DNA of 40,462 bases, from assembly GCA_007693585.1 (NCBI GenBank), contig REDH01000072.1:141321-181782 (forward strand), read 5' to 3'. The notes under the pieces are model-generated. The model was given only the letters and a program-made list of their open reading frames with translations. It ran no database searches and was not told the origin of the DNA. Made by a program: the position numbers and the translations under genes. How positions within the stretch are numbered: position 1 is the first letter of the stretch; each line of letters opens with the position of its first letter. Shown here piece after piece: positions 1 to 7,045 of the stretch. The stretch is from Deltaproteobacteria bacterium (GTDB lineage Bacteria > Myxococcota_A > Bradymonadia > REDH01).

Positions 1-18
1 GATGCAAAGGGATCGGGC

Positions 19-690
19 TCAACGCACAGGCGAAGGCATCTCGATGGACGCGAAGCTGGTATGCAGTGCTCCGAAGGTACTGCGCGCCCCCCGCACGACA
101 GCCTCGCACTCCCCCTCTCGCAGCGGCAACTCGTCCAGGCGTTCGATGAAGCTCCGCCACATGCGTCCGGTGTCGTTTCCGTATCCCGCGAAGAAGCGAT
201 GCGCGAGCTGCAGCTGGGGCATGGATTGTCTGGCAAGTCTCTCCTGGATGCGTGCCCCGAGGCTGGCCCCTTCCATGACATAGGCCGCACCAATGCTCTC
301 CGGGTCATCGGGCCCTGCTGCCCGTATCCGCGCGGCAAGGGAAAGTATCGGTTCCCGCACGCACGGTGCTGGAAAGACTCCGAGTGACTCGAGTTCCGAA
401 GTATCCTGGTCGGCCAGCTGAGCGCGTCGTCGGTCCCGGGTCAGGAGCCGGGAGAGTCGCCCGAATGGCGGTCCCGTGCAGGCGGCGCTTTCGAGCGCGA
501 GAAGTAGCGTTCGATAGAGATACAGTTGGGCAAGATACACGGAGGGCGTGAGACGGGCTTCGAGGAGTGCGGAGTGCGCAGGCACCTGTTCGATGCGAGC
601 ATGGTCAGCCCGCGTCTGCTCGCGCAACGCCCGGGCGAGGCTGGACGGGACGGAGCTCGTTTCCGGATTCGAAAGGGATTCAAGGTCCAT
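19..690 (-). CDS. bphO: Heme oxygenase, bacteriophytochrome-associated (BphO) type
   Basis: The 223-residue product looks like a biliverdin-forming heme oxygenase, which opens heme to biliverdin, CO and iron in the cytoplasm using an electron donor such as ferredoxin. Seen: the N-terminal ALREQTRADH segment places H30 where the proximal heme-ligand histidine of the family lies. The distal-helix motif AYVMEGASLG (137-145) carries the glycines that bend over heme, and FFAGYGNDTGRMW (167-178) matches the family's C-terminal helix. Length is normal. The ATG at 690 is preceded by GGAGGAG at good spacing. The gene lies 36 bp downstream of the histidine kinase on the same strand, so the two probably form one transcript. 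A bacteriophytochrome and a phycobiliprotein-like gene lie within 15 kb, so the biliverdin made here is their likely chromophore source (inference). Family assignment is firm; the partner is inferred. Confidence 0.88.
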   Translation of the reverse strand: MDLESLSNPETSSVPSSLARALREQTRADHARIEQVPAHSALLEARLTPSVYLAQLYLYRTLLLALESAACTGPPFGRLSRLLTRDRRRAQLADQDTSELESLGVFPAPCVREPILSLAARIRAAGPDDPESIGAAYVMEGASLGARIQERLARQSMPQLQLAHRFFAGYGNDTGRMWRSFIERLDELPLREGECEAVVRGARSTFGALHTSFASIEMPSPVR

Positions 691-726
691 GCGGCACTCC
701 TCCGGGGTGGGTCGTTGACTGTCAAT

Positions 727-1497
727 TCAAGGAAGTCGGACTGGCAGGTTGATCGATACGCGATGCAGGCGCGCCCGGTTGTCACGGCGTGGTGGAGTCG
801 ACGTTGGGCGCATCGTCTTCCGGGAGGCCGCGGGTGCGAACGACGCTGCTGCCTCCCCTTGTCCGGCGTCGTTCGGCAACGGTCCGGACGGTCCGTTGTG
901 TTCGAGCAGCAGCACAACGGAGTCACTCGATGACGATGAGTTCACCGTGAGGTGCACGACACGGTCCGACTGGCTCACCGCGCCAGGCTCCAGGGCGTGA
1001 AGCAGAGGCTCCAGGACGGCACGCGCCAGCGCGATGCGACAGGCATGGACTTCCAGCGACTCCGGAATGTCGACCCGAACCATGGCAGGATACGTACCAT
1101 GACTGCGCGCCGCGACGACGCATAGACCAATGAAGGAGGAAAGCAGGATCGTTGTCTCTCCGACCGGCTGCAGATACTCCCGGATGTCACGCAACCTCTC
1201 CCGAAGCTGATCGGCTCCCGCCTGCAGATCCTCGAGAACGGTCCTGGCGTCGCTTGCATCGTCAGCCTCGGTCAAGTCTGCGCGTTGAGGGATGACGTCC
1301 TGCAGATACTCGATGTTGCTGATCACGCAGCTCAGCGGATTGCTCATTTCGTGGGCCAGTGCGCCAAGCAGAAGGCGCTGGATGTCGGCGGCCGCAAGTG
1401 GTGTACTGTCAGAACTGGAACCCCGGTAAAGCACGTTATTCTCTCCACAGGTGAGACAGCCGGCGAAAAGGCTGCATCGTTCTGCACGGCTGTGCAT
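727..1497 (-). CDS. Small sensor-less histidine kinase with degenerate ATPase domain
   Basis: A cytoplasmic histidine-kinase-like protein of about 256 residues. The dimerisation/phosphoacceptor helix is clear: LLGALAHEMSNPLSCVISNI with H49. The catalytic lobe is weak. The N-box region reads RAVLEPLLHALE instead of the usual asparagine-rich form, the G1 region reads EHNGPSGP, and no GxGLGL G2 box is visible. The chain nevertheless ends in SINLPV as GHKL domains do, so it is divergent rather than cut short. No sensory domain or membrane segment is seen; only a Cys-rich stretch (CSLFAGCLTC) precedes the H-box. It is divergent from the sigma-54 response regulator, its likely partner, and precedes heme oxygenase. 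The start is uncertain. The frame stays open to a GTG at 1620, but that would leave only 20 bp to the divergent gene, so the ATG at 1497 is preferred. Confidence 0.72.
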   Translation of the reverse strand: MHSRAERCSLFAGCLTCGENNVLYRGSSSDSTPLAAADIQRLLLGALAHEMSNPLSCVISNIEYLQDVIPQRADLTEADDASDARTVLEDLQAGADQLRERLRDIREYLQPVGETTILLSSFIGLCVVAARSHGTYPAMVRVDIPESLEVHACRIALARAVLEPLLHALEPGAVSQSDRVVHLTVNSSSSSDSVVLLLEHNGPSGPLPNDAGQGEAAASFAPAASRKTMRPTSTPPRRDNRARLHRVSINLPVRLP

Positions 1498-1640
1498 CCA
1501 AAGCACGAAGCGTGACGGTCCCTGCCCACTGGCGCTCAACCGATGCAGCAGTACTGAAAATGGCTTCTGTGACGGCGTTCGGATCGTCAGGGCAGGCACG
1601 GGTGGAACGGCCCGCAGCACGAATCCTCCGGCTCAAGTCC

Positions 1641-3020
1641 ATGTCGACCCAACTTCCGCCAGTGAACATTGTCGTCTGCGATGATGACGAACGACTGCGA
1701 CGCAGTCTGGTGCGCACGCTCTCGGAGCAGGGGGCACATTGCATCGCCAGCCCCACGGGAGACGAAGCGCTCTCCGTCGTCCGCTCGCGCTCGGACATTG
1801 GCCTGCTCCTGCTCGATCTCATCATGCCGGGAATGGATGGTTTGCAGGTGCTGGAGCGCCTGCGCCGCGAGGGCTGCTCGGTGCCGGTCCTTCTCCTGAC
1901 CGCGAACGCCACGGTGGACCTTGCGGTGAGGGCGACAAAGCTGGGTTGCGTCAATGTCATGTCGAAACCTTATGGAAGACATGAGTTGGTGGCCCAGGTG
2001 CGTGAAGCGCTCGCCCTGCGCCCCGTTCATGGCAACGGTGGCGCTTCATCCGACGAGAAGCCCGGGTACGGCCGGCTCCTGGGCCAATCATCCGTTATGC
2101 AGGAACTGTTCCAGCGGCTTCGCAAAATGGAGAAGCTCCAGTTCACGGCGGTCCACATCCATGGAGAATCCGGTACAGGCAAGGAGCTTGTCGCACAGGA
2201 ACTCCACAAGCAAGGAATCCGCCATGAGCGGCCCTACGTCGAAGTCGACTGTTCAACCGTGCCGGAACCCCTGCTCGACAGCACGTTGTTCGGCCACGAG
2301 CGAGGAGCCTTCACGGACGCGCGCGCGACGCGGAAGGGGCTCTTCGAACTCGCGGATGACGGCATTCTCTTTCTCGACGAGATCGGTGAGCTCTCCGCGG
2401 CCGCGCAGGTGAAGCTGCTGCGTGTGCTGGAGGCCCGGACGTTCCGTCGCGTCGGTGGCTCGCGCAATCTCCCGGTACGCGCTGCCATCGTCACGGCGAC
2501 GAATCGCGACCTCGAGCTGGAGGCAACGCAGGGCCGGTTTCGGCAGGACCTCTACTATCGTCTCTCGGTCCTGCACCTCCACACGCCGGCCCTGCGGGAA
2601 CGACGAGAGGACATCGCTCTGCTGGCAGACCACTTCCTCGATGACTTCAGTCGACGCTACCGGCGGTCGCGTCGCCGCCTTGCGCCGGATGCGCTCGATA
2701 GCCTGCTCGCTTATGGCTGGCCAGGAAACGTCAGGGAGTTGCGCAATATCATGGAGCAAGTGGTTGTGTTCTCGGCCCGGCCGGATGTCCATCGGCGTGA
2801 CCTCCCCCCCGCACTGCAGTCCTTCATCCGTGGTGGGACGCCGGCCTTCACGGATACGCTGCAGCTTCCTGAGCATGGAATCCGTCTGAAGGATGTGGAG
2901 CGCTCGCTCGTCGAGCAGGCGCTGCACCGCACGGAGGGAAACCAGTCTGCCGCGGCCCGCCTGCTCGATATCTCCCGGCACACGTTTCGAACACTCATGA
3001 AGCGTTACGATCTGCTCTGA
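1641..3020 (+). CDS. NtrC-family sigma-54-dependent response regulator
   Basis: A 459-residue enhancer-binding transcription activator. Domains seen: a receiver (10-122) with the acidic pair at D14-D16, phosphoacceptor D59, T87 and K109; an AAA+ domain (about 145-375) with Walker A GESGTGKE (175-182), sigma-54 contact loop GAFTDA (222-227, a common natural variant of GAFTGA), Walker B GILFLDEIGE (241-250) and the R-finger region GRFRQDLYYRL; and a C-terminal Fis-type helix-turn-helix (about 425-457, ending NQSAAARLLDISRHTFRTL). The start at 1641 puts the receiver in its usual place; upstream in-frame codons add only low-complexity sequence. It is divergent from the histidine kinase and lies 488 bp upstream of a perfect -24/-12 promoter serving the large operon, which it most likely activates (inference). 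Phosphorylation by the neighbouring kinase or by the phytochrome system is possible. Confidence 0.93.
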   Translation: MSTQLPPVNIVVCDDDERLRRSLVRTLSEQGAHCIASPTGDEALSVVRSRSDIGLLLLDLIMPGMDGLQVLERLRREGCSVPVLLLTANATVDLAVRATKLGCVNVMSKPYGRHELVAQVREALALRPVHGNGGASSDEKPGYGRLLGQSSVMQELFQRLRKMEKLQFTAVHIHGESGTGKELVAQELHKQGIRHERPYVEVDCSTVPEPLLDSTLFGHERGAFTDARATRKGLFELADDGILFLDEIGELSAAAQVKLLRVLEARTFRRVGGSRNLPVRAAIVTATNRDLELEATQGRFRQDLYYRLSVLHLHTPALRERREDIALLADHFLDDFSRRYRRSRRRLAPDALDSLLAYGWPGNVRELRNIMEQVVVFSARPDVHRRDLPPALQSFIRGGTPAFTDTLQLPEHGIRLKDVERSLVEQALHRTEGNQSAAARLLDISRHTFRTLMKRYDLL

Positions 3021-3127
3021 ACTCGCGCTCGGGGGATCACGGACCGACCGGAGATGGCGCGCCGCAGACCGCCCTTCATGAGCCGACCGCTTCTGCAGGC
3101 ATCCTCCGATGCGTGAAATACTCCCCC

Positions 3128-3143
3128 TGTCGCATTTGCGACA
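3128..3143. promoter_or_regulatory. Perfect-arm palindrome, candidate activator (UAS) site
   Basis: TGTCGCA-TT-TGCGACA has two perfect 7-base arms around a 2-base centre. It lies 108 bp after the sigma-54 regulator stop and about 365 bp upstream of the -24/-12 element, a normal distance for a sigma-54 enhancer site. Binding by the Fis-type helix-turn-helix of the adjacent regulator is inference. Confidence 0.55.
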
Positions 3144-3244
3144 CATGATCCCTTCCGGTTGCCTGTACCTTCTGCGGACTCTGCACGCGCCGAGCCTCGA
3201 CGGCATTCATGGTTCCGGACACTTGGAATCCTGTGCGTCAATCC

Positions 3245-3260
3245 CGACAGCCTCCTGTCG
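3245..3260. promoter_or_regulatory. Inverted repeat in control region
   Basis: CGACAG-CCTC-CTGTCG has 6-base perfect arms. The TGTCG/CGACA blocks are the same as those in the stronger palindrome at 3128-3143 but in outward arrangement. It could be a second, weaker regulator site or a hairpin in DNA or RNA. Evidence is limited to symmetry and location. Confidence 0.3.
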
Positions 3261-3507
3261 TGTTTCCTGCAGACCGCGCCGCTGATTGCAGGCGACGCGT
3301 GAACTCGGCAAGCCCCGTGATGTCGTGCCTTCAGCCCCCGCGGCATGCCGTGCTCGGCTGACGCGTTCTCGCCCCGCGCTCGTTCGAGCGTCACAGGGCA
3401 GGATGGGTCAGGCAATGCGGGTGAACGCCGTGCGACCGTTCGCCCATGCTCCCGCAATACGTTGAAACAACTCATCCTTGTTGATCCTCTGCGCACCATG
3501 CTGGAAC

Positions 3508-3523
3508 TGGCACGCCAGTTGCA
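3508..3523 (+). promoter_or_regulatory. Sigma-54 (-24/-12) promoter
   Basis: TGGCACGCCAGTTGCA matches the consensus TGGCACGNNNNTTGCW at every defined position, with GG at 3509-3510 and GC at 3521-3522 separated by exactly ten bases. Transcription should start near 3533. That gives a leader of about 35 bases before the start at 3569, with GAGAGAGG (3555-3562) as ribosome-binding site. It is oriented toward the ten-gene operon. I found no equally good match in the other gene-free gaps. Confidence 0.85.
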
Positions 3524-3568
3524 GATGAACTGTGGCGTTACCCTCGGCGGATTCGAGAGAGGATGCGG

Positions 3569-3982
3569 ATGCCCATTGACCGAGACATTGACCTCGCCCC
3601 GAAAAGTGCCGTCACCGGAGGGGTACGCATGCCGGTGCTGTCGACTACACAGCGTTCCCCGACCGGCACAGGAGACTTCGCAGAGGTTCCGGGACAGCAT
3701 GCCGTCTGGGACGATGAGGGTCGATGCCTCCACCAGCCCGCCGATGGCGCCCAAACCTTGCGCGCTCACGGTGAACTCCTGCGCGCAGCGGCCGACATCG
3801 TCGCGACGGAACTCGGCGAAGAGGTCGTCCATGCCGAGTGCATGGATGTTCAGGATCGACACTGTATGCACCCGCTGCGGGGCGGCTGCGCCGTGGGTCC
3901 TGTGCACCTTGCCTCTGCGGAACAGGAACGCGAGCGCCGTCGGGCGCAGGCCCTCCTCGATGCGCTGCGGAGGACACCGTGA
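3569..3982 (+). CDS. Possible Roadblock/LC7-like small protein
   Basis: First gene of the sigma-54-driven operon, 137 residues. I do not recognise it with certainty. The middle has the alternation expected of a Roadblock/LC7 fold: a strand with a turn (QHAVWDDEGRCL), a long amphipathic helix (LLRAAADIVATELGEE), then strands (CMDVQDRHCMHPL and CAVGPVHLA), followed by a charged helical tail rich in Arg and Glu. Such proteins often pair with small GTPases or act as dimeric scaffolds; no GTPase is next to it. The ATG at 3569 is chosen over that at 3563 because GAGAGAGG ends at 3562. Its stop overlaps the next gene's GTG start (3979-3982), suggesting coupled translation. The fold call is inference. 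Confidence 0.6.
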   Translation: MPIDRDIDLAPKSAVTGGVRMPVLSTTQRSPTGTGDFAEVPGQHAVWDDEGRCLHQPADGAQTLRAHGELLRAAADIVATELGEEVVHAECMDVQDRHCMHPLRGGCAVGPVHLASAEQERERRRAQALLDALRRTP

Positions 3983-4830
3983 CGGGAGTGCGACAGACGC
4001 CCAGGGGAGTTCTCCACGTGCGACGGCTCCGGGAGGACCACGGCTGGTTTCCAGTGCGGGAAGCCGAGGCCTCGGCGGAGGAGGAGCGATGTGCAGAGAC
4101 ACTCGCCCACCTCCTTCTTGACGGCATGGCACACAACGGCCAGCTTCAGGTGCGCACGTCCGAACGACAGTTTCTCGCCGTTCGAGATGAGCGGGGCGTG
4201 CTCATCGGATGGGCATCGGGCATGACCCCTCTGGCGCAGCGTGCGGCAATGCTCCGGGCCGAGGCCGAGAATGCACGTTCTTCGATGGGCGTCTGGGACT
4301 CCACTCAGGCGCAGCACCCTCCAGGGACGGGCCCCAGAGTCGTGTCCGGCGGGCTTCCCGCTGGAGACACCCGAGAGCTGGCATCCTCGCCTCCTGCAAT
4401 TGCCGCCTCCCGAAGCTCCGGTGGCTTCCAGGACGACCTGCTGGAGTACGAGTTGGTCGTGGAGTCTGCCGTCTCGGGTGGCAAGGCTCCAGCCGCTGGG
4501 ACGGTTCGGGCCGCAGATGCGGCGTCCTGGCTTCTCGATGCGTTGAAGGCCACGCTTCCCGAGCTCGGAAGTGCGGTAGCGGCCAACTACTGGAGAGCTG
4601 CGCTAAGAGAGAACGCGCTCGACGGTCTGCTCAGGGTTTCCTTTCGTGGCGAGGTGGAGTGCCCATCGCCGCAAGCCCGGCTCGACGAAGAGGAGATCGA
4701 CGCGATGCTGAAGGCGGTACGGATGTGGGAAGAGCGGTGCCGAGCCGTGATCCCCGACTTCGCTGGCGTGATGCGGGGGCTCCCTGACGCTCCCTGGCAC
4801 GCACGCGAGATGACCCGGAGGAGTTCATGA
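3979..4830 (+). CDS. Operon protein of unknown function (283 aa)
   Basis: Soluble-looking protein with no family I recognise. The GTG start at 3979 overlaps the preceding stop, and its own stop overlaps the ferredoxin ATG (4827-4830). Two folded parts seem to be joined by a Pro/Ser/Gly-rich linker of about 60 residues. The N-terminal part (about 1-100) has a strand-helix-strand pattern (LAHLLLDGMAHNGQLQV, then QFLAVRDERGVLIGW). The C-terminal part (about 155-280) is helical with LLEYELVVESAV and SFRGEVECP strands and a final CRAVIPDF segment. I considered a ferredoxin-dependent bilin reductase because of length and neighbours, but saw no signature. Its position next to the ferredoxin and inside the coupled set suggests it works in the same complex or pathway. 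Confidence 0.7.
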   Translation: MTGVRQTPRGVLHVRRLREDHGWFPVREAEASAEEERCAETLAHLLLDGMAHNGQLQVRTSERQFLAVRDERGVLIGWASGMTPLAQRAAMLRAEAENARSSMGVWDSTQAQHPPGTGPRVVSGGLPAGDTRELASSPPAIAASRSSGGFQDDLLEYELVVESAVSGGKAPAAGTVRAADAASWLLDALKATLPELGSAVAANYWRAALRENALDGLLRVSFRGEVECPSPQARLDEEEIDAMLKAVRMWEERCRAVIPDFAGVMRGLPDAPWHAREMTRRSS

Positions 4831-5297
4831 AGCGAGTGGCGTTGACCACCATCAACCGAACGCCCGAGATCAAGACCCATGCACGGGTTCTCGACGCGCT
4901 GCTCGCCGAGGAAGTCGGTGTGATGATGGCTTGTGGCGGGCGTGGCCTCTGCGCGACGTGTCATGTGTATGTCGATGCGGGGCAGGAGGCCCTCACCGAC
5001 GTGACCGCCCGAGAGCAGCGCACGCTGAGCCGCCTCACCTCCGTGCGGGGAAACAGCCGGCTCGCCTGTCAGGCCCGCGTGTGCGGGGAAGGCGTTCGCG
5101 TGTCTCTCCCCGAGGGACTCTATGTCGTCAAGCAGCAGGACCTCGAGTCGATGATCGGCAAGCGGGCTTCGGCCAACATTCTCCATCCGATCACGGGTCG
5201 CATCCTCGCAGAAAAAGGGAAGATCATCACACGAAGCTTCATCATGCAACTGTCCGATCTCGACTACGACGTATCCACCGCACTGGCGGAGGACTGA
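4827..5297 (+). CDS. 2Fe-2S ferredoxin with C-terminal extension
   Basis: 156-residue electron-transfer protein. The cluster ligands are plain: ACGGRGLCATC gives C36, C42 and C45, with C81 in RLACQARV. The spacing C-x5-C-x2-C-x35-C is that of adrenodoxin-type rather than plant-type (C-x4-C) ferredoxins. The beta-grasp domain ends near residue 100. A further 50 residues (including ITGRILAEKGKIITRSF) have no counterpart in a simple ferredoxin and might dock a partner. The ATG overlaps the preceding stop as ATGA. It may supply electrons to heme oxygenase or to the V4R/globin partners of the operon; no dedicated reductase is visible in the window. Family firm, partner inferred. Confidence 0.9.
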   Translation: MKRVALTTINRTPEIKTHARVLDALLAEEVGVMMACGGRGLCATCHVYVDAGQEALTDVTAREQRTLSRLTSVRGNSRLACQARVCGEGVRVSLPEGLYVVKQQDLESMIGKRASANILHPITGRILAEKGKIITRSFIMQLSDLDYDVSTALAED

Positions 5298-5318
5298 CCC
5301 CACCCCCCGGAGACATCG

Positions 5319-5972
5319 ATGAGTGACCCGACGATTGGCCCCATGGCACGCAAGCACAACTACTACGGCAAGGAGGACTACCTCCGGAAGAAGCTCCGCG
5401 GAAGCGCCCTTGAGCTGGGCTACGGGGGGGTGGGCATGATGGCGACCGAAGACTTCATCGTCGGCCTGCAGGAGGGTTTGGAGAACGAGGTCGGCGAAGC
5501 CAGCGCGGTCATCATGTATCAGTGCGGGCTGGAGTGGGGGCGCATCGACATGCAACGCTTCCAGAAGCGCGTCTCCGAGGAGTTCGGGCGCTCGGCCAGA
5601 GAAATGAACGTCCAGTTCGTGCTCGAGACGTGGTGGTGGCCACTGACTGCAGCAGGGTGGGGTGGTTGGAACGTCGATCTGGGGCGGGTTCGTCAGGGCT
5701 TCATCGTGGTGGACCTCTTCAACTCTGCGGTGGCGCAGAGCCTCGAACTGGTCGGAAAGCCGGTCTGTCATCTGTACGCGGGCATGCTCGCAGGGAGCAT
5801 GAGCGTGTTCATTGGCAAGGACCTGAGCTGCATCGAGATCCAGTGCTACGCGATGGGCGAGGACCACTGCCGGTTCATGATCGGCAGTGAGAAGCGCATC
5901 GATGCGGCGGAGTTCTGGCTCAACGAGGGTGCGCGTGCTTCCGAGATCGTGCGACGCATGGGAGAGCAGTAG
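5319..5972 (+). CDS. V4R (4-vinyl-reductase-like) domain protein, first copy
   Basis: 217-residue cytoplasmic protein with a C-terminal V4R domain (about 120-190), the small-molecule-binding fold also found in BchJ-like proteins and in XylR/DmpR-type regulators. Diagnostic stretch: KPVCHLYAGMLAGSMSVFIG followed by CIEIQCYAMGEDHCRFMIG. Cysteines lie at C69, C150, C171, C176 and C184, the last four being the typical V4R set. The N-terminal half (YYGKEDYLRKKLRG; MYQCGLEWG) resembles the region preceding V4R in such regulators. Several tryptophans (105-107, 114, 117) make an aromatic patch that could bind a tetrapyrrole or a hydrophobic ligand (inference). GGAG precedes the ATG. It sits 21 bp after ferredoxin and 3 bp before the repeat protein. 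A second, diverged copy follows at 7532-8182. Confidence 0.88.
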   Translation: MSDPTIGPMARKHNYYGKEDYLRKKLRGSALELGYGGVGMMATEDFIVGLQEGLENEVGEASAVIMYQCGLEWGRIDMQRFQKRVSEEFGRSAREMNVQFVLETWWWPLTAAGWGGWNVDLGRVRQGFIVVDLFNSAVAQSLELVGKPVCHLYAGMLAGSMSVFIGKDLSCIEIQCYAMGEDHCRFMIGSEKRIDAAEFWLNEGARASEIVRRMGEQ

Positions 5973-5975
5973 GCC

Positions 5976-7034
5976 ATGGCCACCAAGTCAGCCCCACCGC
6001 CACTGCCCGGTGCCGAGGAGAGCGTATCGCTTCTCAACGCACTCGGAAGCAGCCCCAGTTCGCGTGTGCTTCGTCGACCAGCGAAGCCCAAGGCGACGGG
6101 TCCACAGGCCCGTCGCCCACTTCCAGCTCCGCCACCCAACCCGCAGTTCCGCCCTGGTCTGTCCGACGAAGCCCCCCGCGCAGCATCCCGGGTGGGCCAG
6201 CGGCAGACTAGCGAGATGTCGCGCCCTCCTCTCCCCTCCGCGGGTGCAAGGAGAGGCGCCGCTCCGGTGCAGTCCCGTCGGGTCGGCCCTCCGGACGTCC
6301 CGTCCGCCACTCCGGAAGTGCCGGACATCGGGGACGTCGACTGGGACGGGCTCTGGAATCACATGACGGACTCCGCCGGAGCAAGCGAGGGGGATCGGTT
6401 GGCCGAAGAGGCAGACACCGGAGTCGGCGACGACCCGGAGCACCGCTCGTCGCCACCCACCAGCGTTCGGCTGATCCAGCCGATGCGTGTCCCGTCCAGT
6501 GGGGCCCCGGGGACGGCCCCGTCCATGGAGGGTCAGGAGACGGCTCGGAGTATCGCCGACGTCCGCCCGATCGACGCCAAGGTCGACCACTCCGCAGCCA
6601 TGTCCCGAAACCGGGAACTGACCTCGGAACAGCTTCCGGTGGAAGCCGCACCGGATGGGTATTCCCGGTCCGTCCGTGCTCGCTTCAGGGGGGTCTGGTG
6701 GACCGGGCGACCATCCACCACCGCGGACGAAAGTGCACCGTTGACCGCATCACGGCAGCGCCCTCGGCGCGGAATACCCCGCAGCGTGAGTGAGCAGTTC
6801 CGCATGATCGCATGGCGCGGCATGGATGCGCAGGACGCCTCGGCGCTGGCCGCGGACGAGCTCACGGTGCAGGAGCGCTTCGCAGAGCCCGTCACCCCGG
6901 AATCACCCCGCAGTGTTCGCCAGCAGTTCGGTGCCGTGAACTGGTCCCGAGCAGCCTCCCCCCACGTGGACTCGAAGGAGTCCACGCCCCGAGAACAAAC
7001 CGTGGAGAGCCTCTTTTCAGGCCTCGACTGGTAG
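5976..7034 (+). CDS. Disordered Pro/Arg-rich protein with repeated SVxxxFxxxxW motifs
   Basis: 352 residues, mostly Pro, Ala, Ser, Arg and Asp, with no predicted folded domain or membrane segment. What stands out is a short repeated motif in the C-terminal third: SRSVRARFRGVWW (about 230-242), PRSVSEQFRMIAW (about 268-280), PRSVRQQFGAVNW (about 311-323), and a last version TVESLFSGLDW that forms the very C-terminus. A fifth, looser tryptophan block (DVDWDGLWNHM) lies near residue 120. The consensus is (P/S)RSVxxxFxx(V/I)xW, spaced by about 38-43 residues of linker. This looks like a multivalent scaffold or linker whose motifs each dock a folded partner, with the V4R proteins or the globin encoded on either side as the best candidates. 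Function is inferred from layout only. Confidence 0.8.
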   Translation: MATKSAPPPLPGAEESVSLLNALGSSPSSRVLRRPAKPKATGPQARRPLPAPPPNPQFRPGLSDEAPRAASRVGQRQTSEMSRPPLPSAGARRGAAPVQSRRVGPPDVPSATPEVPDIGDVDWDGLWNHMTDSAGASEGDRLAEEADTGVGDDPEHRSSPPTSVRLIQPMRVPSSGAPGTAPSMEGQETARSIADVRPIDAKVDHSAAMSRNRELTSEQLPVEAAPDGYSRSVRARFRGVWWTGRPSTTADESAPLTASRQRPRRGIPRSVSEQFRMIAWRGMDAQDASALAADELTVQERFAEPVTPESPRSVRQQFGAVNWSRAASPHVDSKESTPREQTVESLFSGLDW

Positions 7035-7045
7035 GAGACGAGCCC

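Larger units (their letters stand above)
3021..3568. other. 548-bp non-coding control region of the large operon
   Basis: No convincing coding sequence is seen here in any frame. The stretch holds three inverted repeats (3128-3143, 3245-3260 and 3377-3390) and, near its right end, the -24/-12 element at 3508-3523. The layout is that of a sigma-54 control region: remote activator sites, space for DNA looping, and then the promoter. I saw no T-tracted terminator after the regulator gene. Confidence 0.7.

Noticed and set aside
727-1620. Frameshift as the reason for the missing kinase G2 box
   Set aside because: The chain keeps the expected length and ends in a normal GHKL-type SINLPV strand in the same frame; other frames offer no better G boxes.
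3979-4830. Identification as a ferredoxin-dependent bilin reductase
   Set aside because: Size and neighbours fit, but I could not see the family's active-site Asp/His context or core motifs, so it is listed as unknown.
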